This document shows, one piece after another, positions 42,540 through 50,996 of a stretch of 64,000 nt of DNA; positions within the stretch are counted from its first letter, which is position 1; each line of letters begins with the position of its first letter. A program made the translations under genes and the position numbers. Below the pieces are notes generated by a model, which saw only the letters and a list, made by a program, of their open reading frames with translations, was not told where the DNA came from and ran no database searches. This DNA comes from CAMLIZ01 sp966212505. GTDB lineage: Bacteria; Pseudomonadota; Gammaproteobacteria; Burkholderiales; Burkholderiaceae_C. Where the stretch lies: contig CBIHRS010000001.1 in NCBI GenBank assembly GCA_966212505.1, positions 301,214 to 365,213 of the forward strand, read 5' to 3'.

Positions 42540-43015
42540 ACTCCAAAACGACCAGCAAGTCGAACAGCAAGGCCATCGAACTGACCGCGGCCCAGCGCAG
42601 CGTCCTCGAACACGCGATCGATCACACCGAGGGCCGCATCGAGTGGTTCCCGGATTCAGTCAAAGGTGGCGGGCGCGCCAAGGTGCTGGAGTCGCTGAAA
42701 GGCCGCGGCCTGGCGCGCCAGCATGGGCAGGGCTGGAAGGTGACGAATGCGGCGCACGCCGCGCTGGGCCGCGAGACTGCCGAGGGCACCGAGGTGCCCG
42801 CACCAAAGGCCCGCGAGAACAGCAAGCAAGCCAAGGTGGTCGAGATGCTCAAGCGCCCCGACGGCGCGACCATCGAGCAGATCCAGCAAGCCACCGGCTG
42901 GCAGCGCCACACGGTTCGCGGCGTGATCTCCGGCGCGCTGCGCACGAAGCTCGGCCTCAAGGTCGAGTGCACCAAGGGTGAAGACGGTGCCCCCAACGTT
43001 TACCGGATCGTCTGA
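42536..43015 (+). CDS. DUF3489 domain protein
   Basis: 159 residues. The C-terminal part NSKQAKVVEMLKRPDGATIE followed by QATGWQRHTVRGVISGAL is the DUF3489 helix-turn-helix-like domain, frequent on mobile elements of Proteobacteria; the N-terminal half (LTAAQRSVLEHAIDH..GLARQHGQGWKVT) looks like a second winged helix. DNA binding is likely. The start overlaps the stop of the leader ORF; a GGAAG ribosome site lies inside the leader. First of three plus-strand cargo genes. Confidence 0.75.
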   Translation: MNSKTTSKSNSKAIELTAAQRSVLEHAIDHTEGRIEWFPDSVKGGGRAKVLESLKGRGLARQHGQGWKVTNAAHAALGRETAEGTEVPAPKARENSKQAKVVEMLKRPDGATIEQIQQATGWQRHTVRGVISGALRTKLGLKVECTKGEDGAPNVYRIV

Positions 43016-43047
43016 ACGAAGGGGCGGCAAGCGGCACGCCTCTTGCC

Positions 43048-43147
43048 GAATCAATTGGCATCAACTCCAACGTTGATGTCTGCTGAAGAACGAGCGTTCA
43101 TGGCGTCGTCGCCGCCGGCGGCGCCCACACGAACAACACCGCGATGA
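43048..43147 (+). promoter_or_regulatory. Leader element copy B with small ORF
   Basis: Perfect inverted repeat CATCAAC-TCCAAC-GTTGATG (43059-43078). The ORF from 43076 (MSAEERAFMASSPPAAPTR... ) or from the inner ATG at 43100 ends with TGA overlapping the next ATG at 43144. No ribosome-binding site precedes that ATG on its own, so the gene should depend on translation of the leader ORF. Confidence 0.65.
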
Positions 43148-43512
43148 ACATCGAACAAATCAACCGCACCCGTGTCACCATCAATGTCAATGGCCGAGAG
43201 AGGCAGGCGGACCGGCTCGACTTGGCCCTGCCGTTTGCACGCAAGCCGAAGGACCTGCAGGCCGTGATCGATGGTCTGTACAACAGCTTGCCTTGCGGCA
43301 TCTACGTCGAACGCCAGGTGGTCCTCAGTCCCGAAGACTTCGACTGCTTCGCGGCCAACTTCTTCGCCCAGCAGCCGTGGCTCGACCCTGCGCAAGGCGG
43401 GGGCCACAACGACTTCGCGCTGTGCGTACAGGTCAGCGCACCCGGCCGTCCCGTCCTGTTCGTGAACAGCGAGGGATACGGCTATGCGCGTCAAGTCGCG
43501 CTGCTGCCCTGA
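43144..43512 (+). CDS. Hypothetical cargo protein behind leader B
   Basis: 122 residues, cytosolic alpha/beta protein (TRVTINVNGRERQADRLDLA; VLFVNSEGYGYARQVALLP). Not recognised. Its ATG overlaps the leader ORF stop and lacks a Shine-Dalgarno sequence (AACAACACCGCG precedes it). Together with the genes on either side it forms a recurring trio of mobile-element type genes; the function is unknown. Confidence 0.6.
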   Translation: MNIEQINRTRVTINVNGRERQADRLDLALPFARKPKDLQAVIDGLYNSLPCGIYVERQVVLSPEDFDCFAANFFAQQPWLDPAQGGGHNDFALCVQVSAPGRPVLFVNSEGYGYARQVALLP

Positions 43513-43578
43513 TCGCAGCCGGCGCATCCCACGGGCCGCCCGCCGGCCCTTCTCTCGTTCGTCGATCCGGACCAACAC

Positions 43579-43687
43579 GAATCAACCTGCATCAACTCGG
43601 TCGTTGATGTGTTCCCTGAAGAGAGCGTTCATGACGGCGTCGCACAGCACGCGACGCCAAACGCAAAAACAAGGGAACACAAGATGA
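43579..43687 (+). promoter_or_regulatory. Leader element copy C with small ORF
   Basis: Perfect inverted repeat CATCAAC-TCGGTC-GTTGATG (43590-43609). ORF from 43607 or from the inner ATG at 43631 (behind AGAGAGCGTTC; peptide MTASHSTRRQTQKQGNTR) ends in a TGA that overlaps the ATG at 43684. Confidence 0.65.
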
Positions 43688-44052
43688 TCGATACCGACGA
43701 CCTGCCCCGCAGCCAGAACGAAGGCTGGGGTTTCTACGGCACGATGAAAGACTATGCCGATGCCGTCTGGCCCCTGGCCCTGCTGGCGATCCGCGACGCC
43801 ACCGAGGAATCGCTGGAGGACGTGAGGGCCTTTCTGGACAGCCGCTGCGGCCGCCACTTCGCCGACGAAGTGCACAACGGTCTGTATCGCGGGCAATCGC
43901 TGCAACAGGCCGTCGATGGCACCACGCGTCGATGGATGGAGTGGAAAGTTGGCCAACGGGCAGCTGTCCGGCATGGGGTGCCCAGGGGTATGGCCTATTT
44001 GACGGCGATGGTGATCCACGAGGGCATCCAGTCGGATCTCGAATCGCGCTGA
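43684..44052 (+). CDS. Hypothetical cargo protein behind leader C
   Basis: 122 residues: DDLPRSQNEGWGFYGTM, ATEESLEDVRAFLDSRCGRHFADEV and MEWKVGQRAAVRHGVPRG. The wording recalls a small conserved protein found on integrative elements and plasmids of beta- and gamma-proteobacteria, without known function. ATG at 43684 overlaps the leader ORF stop; AAGGGAACACAAG provides a moderate ribosome site. Ends eight bases from the convergent methylase stop. Confidence 0.6.
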   Translation: MIDTDDLPRSQNEGWGFYGTMKDYADAVWPLALLAIRDATEESLEDVRAFLDSRCGRHFADEVHNGLYRGQSLQQAVDGTTRRWMEWKVGQRAAVRHGVPRGMAYLTAMVIHEGIQSDLESR

Positions 44053-44059
44053 TCAGGGA

Positions 44060-45313
44060 TCAGGGCTGAAGCGCCTCGGCCTCCGCTTCGGAGGCCACCT
44101 CGTCGAAGCCCGCACCATCTTCCTCACGGGTGGCCCTCTGGCCGGTCCAATCTTGCCAGCGGCGCACGATCACGTCGCAGTACTTTGGATCGAGCTCGAT
44201 CAGGCGCGCCACGCGGCCAGCCTTCTCGGCGGCAATGAGCGTCGTACCGGATCCGCCGAAGCCATCGAGCACGACGTGCCCCGGCATGCTGGAATTGCGG
44301 ATCGCCCGCTCGACCAGTTCAACCGGCTTCATCGTCGGGTGCAGGTCATTGCGGGCGTGCCGCTTGATCTGCCACACGTCGGACTGGTCCCGGTCACCGC
44401 ACCAGTGGCGCTTCGCCCCCTGGGGCCACCCGTAGAGCATCGGCTCGTACTGGCGCTGGTAGTCCGCGCTGCCCAGCGCGAAGCGGTCCTTGGCCCAGAT
44501 GATGAAGGTCGAGAAGTGCCCGCCCGCGGCCCGAAAGGCCGCCTGCAGGGTGTCCAGTTCCGAGCTGGACATCGCCACGTACATGGCGCCGCGGCAGTTC
44601 GCCACGAGCTGGGTCAGGGCACTGGTTAGGAATCCGCCGAATTCCGCCCCGAGCGCATCGTTCAGGATGGACTCGGCCTTCTTGTTCTTTCCGACGTACG
44701 AGACGTTGTAGGGCGGGTCGGTGAAGACCATGTTGGCCTTCGCACCGCCGAGCAATTGCCCATACGCTTCGGCTCGGGTCGCGTCGCCGCAAAGCAAACG
44801 GTGCGGCCCCATCACCCACACCACACCGAGGCGCGAGACTGCAGCGGCAGCGAGATCCGGTGCAGCGTCATCATCGGTCAGGCCGTCGTTGTCGGGCTCC
44901 TCAGCCTCGAGCAACTCAGCCAGGTCGTCGGTGTCGAAGCCGACCAGGTCCAGATCAAGGCCCTCGGCCTCCAGCGCCTCCAGCTCCAGCCGCAGCACCT
45001 CGTTATCCCATCCCGCACGCTCGGCAATGCGGTTGTCCGCTATGACGAGGGCACGCCGCTGCAGTGGTGACAGGTGGTCCAGCACCAGAACGGGCACGAC
45101 CTTCAGACCCAGTTGCATCGCTGCCTGGAGCCTGCCGTGGCCCGCGATCAACACGCCATCGCTTCCCACTAGACAGGGGTTGGTAAAGCCGAACTCCGCG
45201 ATGCTGCCGGCGATCTGCGCCACCTGTTCGGTCGAGTGCGTGCGGGCGTTGCGCGCGTAAGGAATCAGCCGCTCGATCGGCCAGTGCTCGATCCGTTCCG
45301 CGAGCCAGTTCAT
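44060..45313 (-). CDS. ParB-domain DNA methyltransferase
   Basis: 417 residues: ParB/Srx-like N-terminal domain (LIPYARNARTHS, IAGHGRLQAA; about 10-110) fused to an N6-adenine/N4-cytosine methylase with TDPPYNV (motif IV, about 220) and FGGSGTTLIAAE (motif I, about 365). This domain order is common in phages, where it protects DNA or marks it for packaging. The ATG at 45313 is chosen because it starts at the ParB-type strand (NWLAERIEHWPIERL); the frame upstream has no resemblance. No restriction partner is next to it. Confidence 0.88.
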   Translation of the reverse strand: MNWLAERIEHWPIERLIPYARNARTHSTEQVAQIAGSIAEFGFTNPCLVGSDGVLIAGHGRLQAAMQLGLKVVPVLVLDHLSPLQRRALVIADNRIAERAGWDNEVLRLELEALEAEGLDLDLVGFDTDDLAELLEAEEPDNDGLTDDDAAPDLAAAAVSRLGVVWVMGPHRLLCGDATRAEAYGQLLGGAKANMVFTDPPYNVSYVGKNKKAESILNDALGAEFGGFLTSALTQLVANCRGAMYVAMSSSELDTLQAAFRAAGGHFSTFIIWAKDRFALGSADYQRQYEPMLYGWPQGAKRHWCGDRDQSDVWQIKRHARNDLHPTMKPVELVERAIRNSSMPGHVVLDGFGGSGTTLIAAEKAGRVARLIELDPKYCDVIVRRWQDWTGQRATREEDGAGFDEVASEAEAEALQP

Positions 45314-45492
45314 TCGTTGGATGTGCAGGGCAGTCCTCGTCCGCGAAATTAGGGAGCAGGATCTGTCAGGATCGCGTGCTAAGGAAAGCGGACTGCTATA
45401 ACGTCGGGCACGAACTAGACAGAGGACAGAAGCGTCCTTAGCCCGGCGGCCCACTCGATCTCGACAGGGCTTACAAAGACAGGGGGTGAAAG

Positions 45493-45831
45493 ATGGTGAG
45501 CATCGACGGAAGGAGAGTGGTCTTCTCCGCGACGTTTCTCGTACCCAACGAGAAGGAAGTTCTGCTAGAAGCGGAAATTGACGGAACGGTGCTTCGTATG
45601 AGCATCACATTCAAAGCAGCCTCTCCAGGTGAAGAACGTGATGGGCGCTGGATGAACGACGACGGACTCATACGCATGCAGTTCATAGGCTGGAATGATC
45701 CGTCGGGAAATTGCCTTCAGGCACCGGCCAAGTTCGGTGAACTCGGGGATCAGCGCTTGTATTTCCAGCTGGCCCATCACAGGGTCTCAGAACAGAACCT
45801 TGCTCATCTGTTCATCTACCTCGGAGACTGA
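45493..45831 (+). CDS. DUF6864-like protein
   Basis: 112 residues, beta-rich: MVSIDGRRVVFSATFLV start, IDGTVLRMSITFK, IGWNDPSGN, FGELGDQRLYFQLAHHRVSE and C-terminal LFIYLGD. This order of strands matches what I recall of DUF6864, a small family often encoded next to a membrane protein; assignment is tentative. Strong ribosome site GGGGGTGAAAG. Followed one base later by a small membrane protein, forming a two-gene cargo cassette of lower GC than its phage neighbours. Confidence 0.5.
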   Translation: MVSIDGRRVVFSATFLVPNEKEVLLEAEIDGTVLRMSITFKAASPGEERDGRWMNDDGLIRMQFIGWNDPSGNCLQAPAKFGELGDQRLYFQLAHHRVSEQNLAHLFIYLGD

Positions 45832-45832
45832 G

Positions 45833-46105
45833 ATGGCTCTCCGCGCTCAACTACGTCTGGATTCTTCCGGTTCGATCGCCAAGCAAAGATCCCAGTCACC
45901 AAAAACAATAGAGGCCTGGTCGCGTGCTAGAGAAAGTCTGGCTCGAACCATCATTGGCGGCGTCATTCTTGGGTTTCTGACCATCGCCTACATCTTTGCC
46001 TTGTTTCTTCATATCGATAGTGCCAACAACATTCTTGTACTGTTAGGCAGTGGACTTGGGGTGCTACTCGGTGGAAGGGACCGCGGCAGCCAAAACGGTC
46101 CGTAG
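45833..46105 (+). CDS. Single-pass membrane partner of the DUF6864-like protein
   Basis: 90 residues: basic N-terminus (SIAKQRSQSPKTIEAWSRARES), two hydrophobic stretches (about 45-62, IGGVILGFLTIAYIFALF, and 68-82, NILVLLGSGLGVLLGG) and a short tail. Begins one base after the stop of the DUF6864-like gene, so the two are translated together. Function unknown; a membrane effector for the soluble partner is one possibility. Confidence 0.55.
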   Translation: MALRAQLRLDSSGSIAKQRSQSPKTIEAWSRARESLARTIIGGVILGFLTIAYIFALFLHIDSANNILVLLGSGLGVLLGGRDRGSQNGP

Positions 46106-46487
46106 CGGCAAACATCGCAAACTGAGCCACCCCTGCAAACCCATGTTTGCAGTCTGACGCTGAACGAACGTTGGGGCTTCGCCCCCCGCATGGCTCGATC
46201 GCGAGGAAGGACCCATCGATCTCATCCGATCTCCCATGTTCATGGGGATCGACCCGAGACCCTCATGCCGCGGTCGGGCATGAGGGGTAGGTCAGTTGCC
46301 ACTTGAAGGTTCTGGACCTTTGGTCGCTACGCTGCGTCTTCGCAACTGCAGCAACCATAGCCGGAACTGTAGGCCAAAACACCCCTTCGTGTTGCACGCT
46401 CAAAAGCCGCAAACGACCTCAGACGACCGCGCACGGCAACGCACGACCGCACAAAGGAGTGCAAAGCCGCAGAAGGGTGGAAGCCCC
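46106..46487. other. Intergenic region with two hairpins
   Basis: No gene seen in 382 bases. At 46133-46152 a perfect inverted repeat CTGCAAAC-CCAT-GTTTGCAG; at 46173-46185 a GGGGC-TTC-GCCCC stem. Neither has a T tract; they could end the plus-strand cassette or the minus-strand early operon. Confidence 0.45.
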
Positions 46488-46883
46488 TCAGCTGACCGGC
46501 ACGCGCTGCTCGTTGAGCTTGTCGGCGATGACCTGAAGAGCAGCCTGCCAGCGCCTCCACGCCGTCACCCGATCGCAGCCGAACCGCTTGCCGATGCGGT
46601 TCCACTCATGGCGCTTCGCGCGCATCCAGACCAGGTGCCGTTGCTCCACCTCCAGCCACTGCACCCAGCGCATCGTCGCAAGCATGCGATCGATCGCCTG
46701 CGGGCTGGGCGGGAAACGAATTGGCTTGTCGTCGTCGACCGCGAAACCCTCCCACTCCTCGCGCAGCGTGGCCGGCCAGATGCTCTTGTAGCCCTGCACC
46801 CTGACGGGCGGGAGCTTGCGGGCCGTGTCCACCGCATCCCAGAAGCGCAGGGCGACGCTCTCGATGTCCCACTGCTCAGCCAT
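46488..46883 (-). CDS. Phage DUF6362 protein
   Basis: 131 residues: DIESVALRFWDAVDTARKLP start, REEWEGFAV and a C-terminal HTH-like segment WNRIGKRFGCDRVTAWRRWQAAL. This is the pattern of DUF6362, common in early operons of Burkholderiales and Pseudomonas phages. Likely DNA-binding. Overlaps by eight bases with the upstream 68-residue gene. Confidence 0.65.
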   Translation of the reverse strand: MAEQWDIESVALRFWDAVDTARKLPPVRVQGYKSIWPATLREEWEGFAVDDDKPIRFPPSPQAIDRMLATMRWVQWLEVEQRHLVWMRAKRHEWNRIGKRFGCDRVTAWRRWQAALQVIADKLNEQRVPVS

Positions 46884-47082
46884 GGCCGGCTCCCTCGCCG
46901 AAGAGGCGCTCACCGAGCCTGCGGACGAATTCCCGCTCGACGAAGTCCAGCCGCTCGTCCGACTCGCTGATGACCAGGATGCGCTGCTCTCGCCACCCTT
47001 CCCGCTTCACCGCGTCGACGTCGATCGGTTCAGGCTGGAGCTTGGCGAGCGGGCAGCGATACCGGTGCTTCGGAAGCTTCAT
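46876..47082 (-). CDS. Small phage early protein
   Basis: 68 residues, basic (MKLPKHRYRCPLAKLQPEPI, then ILVISESDERLDFVEREFV). Not recognised. Start overlaps the stop of the RuvC-like gene (ATGA), which supports the ATG at 47082. Confidence 0.55.
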   Translation of the reverse strand: MKLPKHRYRCPLAKLQPEPIDVDAVKREGWREQRILVISESDERLDFVEREFVRRLGERLFGEGAGHG

Positions 47083-47555
47083 GCGCCCTCCTGCTCGATG
47101 GCCCAGTAGAGGATCGCGAGGGCATCCGCCTCGTTGTCGTCCCGGGGGTCGTGGCCCTTGGCCCGCATTGCGGCGATCACGTCGTCCTTCTTCGCAGTGC
47201 CGCTGCCTGTCGCATGCCGCTTGATCGTGCCGACCGGTACGCCCTGGTAGGCGATCCGGTTCGACTCGCACCAGGCGGTCAGGTGGGCGGGGAATCCGCC
47301 GTAGACGTGCGAGGCGTCCACACCCCGGTGCCGGCGCACCTCCTCGAAGTAGACGGCCGTCAGTCCCCATCCTTTGGCCAGGAACTCGTTCAGCCAGCGC
47401 TTGAAGCGCAGGTAGCGCATGCCCCCACCCTCGTACCGCTGCGGCTTGAAGCTCTGCGTGCCGCTGGTCTTCGTCCCATCGCGCTGTTGCAGCGCCCATC
47501 CCGTGACCGTGCCCAGGTCGAGGGCCAGGATGGTCGTGTTCGTTGTCGTGTTCAT
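47079..47555 (-). CDS. RuvC-like Holliday junction resolvase (phage)
   Basis: 158 residues with a RNase H-like start TILALDLGTVTGWAL (first acidic residue), second Glu in AVYFEEVRRHRGVDA and C-terminal Asp/Glu in DNEADALAILYW. These are the acidic positions of phage RuvC-type resolvases; predicted to resolve branched DNA during replication or packaging. ATG at 47555 begins the first strand. Member of the early operon. Confidence 0.75.
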   Translation of the reverse strand: MNTTTNTTILALDLGTVTGWALQQRDGTKTSGTQSFKPQRYEGGGMRYLRFKRWLNEFLAKGWGLTAVYFEEVRRHRGVDASHVYGGFPAHLTAWCESNRIAYQGVPVGTIKRHATGSGTAKKDDVIAAMRAKGHDPRDDNEADALAILYWAIEQEGA

Positions 47556-47678
47556 CCGTGTTCTTCCAATGCTGTAGAACCGGTGACGCGAGGTGACCTC
47601 CTCCATGAGATGGATTCATCACCCGCAGGCGTAGCGAATAACCCATGGCGAGGTTCACCGCGCGTCACCAGCGTGAAA

Positions 47679-50021
47679 TCAGTCGATGTCGGTGTAGTGG
47701 CCGGTGCCGTGTTTCGGGCGCAGGCTCAGGCCCCGAAAGGCCCGTGTGCCGCCATGCAGCCGGCAGCTCTCGAAGCCCTTGGACATCAGCACCTCGGCGA
47801 AGCGCTTGATCGTTCCCGGGTACTCCCCGCGGCCCTCGCACCAGTCGCGGAAGTCGGCATAGAGCAACGCGGTGGCGACGCGTGCCTCGGACATGCGTTG
47901 AGCGCGCTCGTCCATCCACTGGCCATGCAGGTCTTCGGCCTCGAAGTACTCTTCGGTGGCGGAGACCACGCTGGCCGGCGGCTGCAGTCCCTGGGCCTGC
48001 CACTCAAGACAGCCCTCGATGGCCCAGGCCAGGATGGCGTCGCGCTCCTTCAGCAGCTTCTCGGTGAGCTTGCGGTCGCGCCGCTCCTTCGGGATCGTCA
48101 CCGTGAACGGGATCAGGTGCATCCGCCGCTTCATCGCTTCGTCGATGTTGCGGATCGCGGGCCGGTGGTTGCCGGCGATGACGAGCTTGAACTGCGGTGT
48201 GTAGTCGAAAAAGTCCTGCTGCATGAAGCGGGCCGAGACCTTGTCGCCGCCGGTGATCGCCTTGATCTTGCTTTCGTTCCAGCGCCGGCCCTGCTCGGTC
48301 TCGATGGCGGACACCATCCTTGCGCCACGCAGCCCAGCCAACTCGGTCGGGTGCCGGTCGCCGCGGGCCTCCATAAAGGTCTCCATGGGCGCGTTGGCCG
48401 CGTAGTCCCCCACGATGCTGGCCAGCGTGTTGATAAACACCGACTTGCCGTTGCCGCCCACGCCGTACAGGAAGAACAGTGCGTGCTCGCTCGTCACGCG
48501 GGTGAGGCAATAGCCGGCCATGCGCTGCAAGTAGGCCCCGAGCTCGGCATCGCCGCCAGTCACGTCGCGCAGGAACGACGTCCACGTCGGGCAGTGGCCT
48601 TGCGGGCTCGCCGTGGCGATCTTCGTCATGCCGTCCTGGCGCCGGTGCTCCCGCAGCCGGCCCGTGCGCAGATCCACCACGCCTCTCGGCGTGTTGAGCA
48701 GCCAGGGATCGGTGTCCCACTGCTCGGTGGTGGCCGCATGCTGCGGATCACTGCGAGCCATCCGCTCCACGCCGGCCGTCGTCGACGCGCTAGCCAGCCG
48801 CGCGCGCAAGCGGGGCGTGTCGGCCAGTGTCGATGCGCTGCGGCAGATCGCGCGGGCGAGGTACAGCACGTGCAGCACCTGGTCGATGTTCCATCGCTTG
48901 CCGTCCCACGCCAGCCATCGGTTCCAGGCCGCACAGTAGCGCCAATCCTCGCCGTGCCGGTTCGTGAAAGCTGTGGCCAGGCCGTCTTCTGTTTGCCACT
49001 CGGCGCCCGCCAGCAGCTCCGCCGCGGACAGGGTTTCGGTAGCGGGCTCGACGGGCATGCGCGAGCCCGCGGCGATGAAGCCGTGCACGTCGAAGAGGCG
49101 CTCGTCGCGGTGCGCTTCGGGATCGGCCTCGATCGCTGAGTTCAAGGTCAGCGCGTCGGCCACGTCCCAGCCTGGCGGCCTGTCCTCGGGCGGGATCAGG
49201 ATCTCCACGCCTACCGCACCTGCCGCCAGCGCCGCTTGGGCCGCAGCCTCGGCATAGTCCCACCCGGCCTTGTCCTTGTCGGGCCAGATCAGCACGCCCT
49301 TGCCCTTCAGCGGCGACCAGTCGGTCTTCGAGGCTGGACCATTGGCGCCCTGCATCGCGGTGGTTGCGCAGACGCCGAGTTGGATCAGGGCGTCCGCGCA
49401 CTTCTCTCCTTCGACGAGCACGACCAGGTCGGCGTCCCTCAGGCCAGGCAGGTTGTACAGCGGACGCGGCTCGGGCGGCGCCCATTTGCGGCGCTTGACG
49501 TCCCAGGGCCGGAACTCCTTCTTGCCGCCCGGTGGGTCATAGCGGTAGACGACCGCCATCAGGTTGCCCTCGGCGTCCAGGTAGTTCCATCGGGCTGTCG
49601 CCGGGCCCAGGTCGTCGATCGTGGCCGTGCGCTTCTTGCTCCAGGATGCGGGAGCCGTTGCAGGGGCTTGGCCGAGCAATCGAGCGGCGTGCTCCAGCAC
49701 TTCCGCGAACTGTCGGCGCACGTCCAGGTGGAAGTGGCCCGCGATCAAGTCGAAGACGTCGCCGCCGTCGTTGTTCGCTCGGTCACGCCAGAGCCCGGCC
49801 TTTTCGCCGTCGAGCACGACCTCCAGGCTGTCGCCCGCAGCGCCGGTGATGTTGCCGATGTGGAACTTCCCATGGCGCAACTTGCCGGCAGGAAACAGCA
49901 GGCGCAGCACGCCTTCCAGGTTGGCCTGCACCGCCTCGCGGAGGGTCTTGCGCTCGGTCTCCAGGTCCCGCTCGGGCGCGGACGCCGAGGACGGCCGTGC
50001 ATCGTTGAAGTCAAGCGGCAC
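47679..50021 (-). CDS. Phage primase-helicase (TOPRIM / D5-type SF3)
   Basis: 780 residues. N-terminal region, then a TOPRIM-like part (LVVLVEGEKCADAL, about 235; LIWPDKDKAGWDYA, about 285), and a D5_N/SF3 helicase (about 440-720) with Walker A GVGGNGKSVF, B motif ARMVSAIETEQGR and sensor KLVIAGNHRPAI. Primes and unwinds phage DNA. The start is a GTG at 50021 with an AAGGAGG site six bases before; no ATG lies near the beginning. Frame fully intact, unlike many late genes. Confidence 0.85.
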   Translation of the reverse strand: MPLDFNDARPSSASAPERDLETERKTLREAVQANLEGVLRLLFPAGKLRHGKFHIGNITGAAGDSLEVVLDGEKAGLWRDRANNDGGDVFDLIAGHFHLDVRRQFAEVLEHAARLLGQAPATAPASWSKKRTATIDDLGPATARWNYLDAEGNLMAVVYRYDPPGGKKEFRPWDVKRRKWAPPEPRPLYNLPGLRDADLVVLVEGEKCADALIQLGVCATTAMQGANGPASKTDWSPLKGKGVLIWPDKDKAGWDYAEAAAQAALAAGAVGVEILIPPEDRPPGWDVADALTLNSAIEADPEAHRDERLFDVHGFIAAGSRMPVEPATETLSAAELLAGAEWQTEDGLATAFTNRHGEDWRYCAAWNRWLAWDGKRWNIDQVLHVLYLARAICRSASTLADTPRLRARLASASTTAGVERMARSDPQHAATTEQWDTDPWLLNTPRGVVDLRTGRLREHRRQDGMTKIATASPQGHCPTWTSFLRDVTGGDAELGAYLQRMAGYCLTRVTSEHALFFLYGVGGNGKSVFINTLASIVGDYAANAPMETFMEARGDRHPTELAGLRGARMVSAIETEQGRRWNESKIKAITGGDKVSARFMQQDFFDYTPQFKLVIAGNHRPAIRNIDEAMKRRMHLIPFTVTIPKERRDRKLTEKLLKERDAILAWAIEGCLEWQAQGLQPPASVVSATEEYFEAEDLHGQWMDERAQRMSEARVATALLYADFRDWCEGRGEYPGTIKRFAEVLMSKGFESCRLHGGTRAFRGLSLRPKHGTGHYTDID

Positions 50022-50265
50022 GGGCGGCCTCCTTCTCGCTCTGCCGGCACATCCAGGCCTCCAGCTCGTCAAGCCGATAGCGAACAAAGCGGTTGAACTG
50101 GTAGTGCGGGATCTCGTGGCGGCGGCGCGAGGCCGGCTCGCTGAGCAGGTACACGGGCAGCCGCAGGTGGGCTGCGGCATCGACCGCGTTGTAGAAGCGG
50201 ACGCGCATCTCCGCTTCCAGCTCCTCAGCCGTCATCGTGTTGATGTTGGATCGGATGGTGTTCAT
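50011..50265 (-). CDS. AlpA/HTH_17-type DNA-binding protein
   Basis: 84 residues. NAVDAAAHLRLPVYLLSEPA is a helix-turn-helix, followed by the wing HYQFNRFVRYRLDELEAWM typical of excisionase/AlpA-like proteins. Could be an excisionase or early regulator. Start ATG overlaps the nuclease stop (ATGA) and its end overlaps the primase start by 11 bases. Confidence 0.65.
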   Translation of the reverse strand: MNTIRSNINTMTAEELEAEMRVRFYNAVDAAAHLRLPVYLLSEPASRRRHEIPHYQFNRFVRYRLDELEAWMCRQSEKEAARAA

Positions 50266-50996
50266 GTCAGGGACCAGCACCGGTCCTGCCAGGCGCAGGC
50301 ACGGCACTCGAAATGGGTGGGGTCGTGGAAAGCTCGCGACAGCAGCTCGCCGGCATCGGTCGCCTCGATCACACGAACGGCCCGGTCGGACAGCCGCTGG
50401 GCCAGTAGGGGATCGAAGGGCACCGCCTCGGCGTAGATCTCCATGGAGTCCGCGTTCACTGCAGTGAACAGCGCCGGGTGCTCGTGCAGCTGGAGGTAGG
50501 CCTGGTACAGCGCGATCTGGCCGGCGTAAACCGGGCGGGCCTTGGCGAGCTTGTGCTTGCGCAGCTCGCGCCAGGTCTTGGCCGAGACGCACTTGTTCTC
50601 CCACAGCATCGGGTAGCGGTAGCCTTGTGGCCCGTCGACGATCACGCCGTCGACATGGCCCTGGAGGCGTCCGCCCGCGTCGGAGAATCCGAACTGCGAT
50701 CCGTCCTGCAGCTCAGTGCGCAGGTCGAAGCCGGCCGCGCGCAGCCAGCGGATCATGGCCGCCTCGATCAGGTGGCCGCGCTCGAAGATGCGCAGGATGC
50801 GGCCAGGGAACTCGCGGCCCGCGTCGACGGGTGCCTTGGCAAACTCGAACTGCAGCGCACGCTCGCAGGCGATGCCCACCCGGGACGCGCCCAGGTAGGT
50901 GCGAGGCGGCTGCTGCGCCGCCTCGGCTTTCATCGCTCTGTCGATCAGCGCCGCAATCCGCTCGCCCAGCTCGGCCGAGGGATTGAAGTCGATCAT
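50262..50996 (-). CDS. PD-(D/E)XK nuclease (RecB/Cas4-like) of phage
   Basis: 244 residues: LGASRVGIACERALQFEF (Cys, ligand 1), GHVDGVIVDG (Asp), MLWENKCVSAKTW (E-x-K of the active site), QIALYQAYLQLHEH and C-terminal FECRACAWQDRCW with three Cys of a likely Fe-S cluster. This is the Cas4/AddB-type exonuclease layout. The ATG at 50996 overlaps the stop of the DUF6511 reading frame. Confidence 0.82.
   Translation of the reverse strand: MIDFNPSAELGERIAALIDRAMKAEAAQQPPRTYLGASRVGIACERALQFEFAKAPVDAGREFPGRILRIFERGHLIEAAMIRWLRAAGFDLRTELQDGSQFGFSDAGGRLQGHVDGVIVDGPQGYRYPMLWENKCVSAKTWRELRKHKLAKARPVYAGQIALYQAYLQLHEHPALFTAVNADSMEIYAEAVPFDPLLAQRLSDRAVRVIEATDAGELLSRAFHDPTHFECRACAWQDRCWSLT

Noticed and set aside
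42428..43687. CRISPR-like array
   Set aside because: Three related leaders occur, but they are about 500-600 bases apart with genes between and are not short uniform repeats.
44060..45313. Restriction-modification system
   Set aside because: No endonuclease gene next to the methylase, and the ParB-methylase layout is usual for phages.
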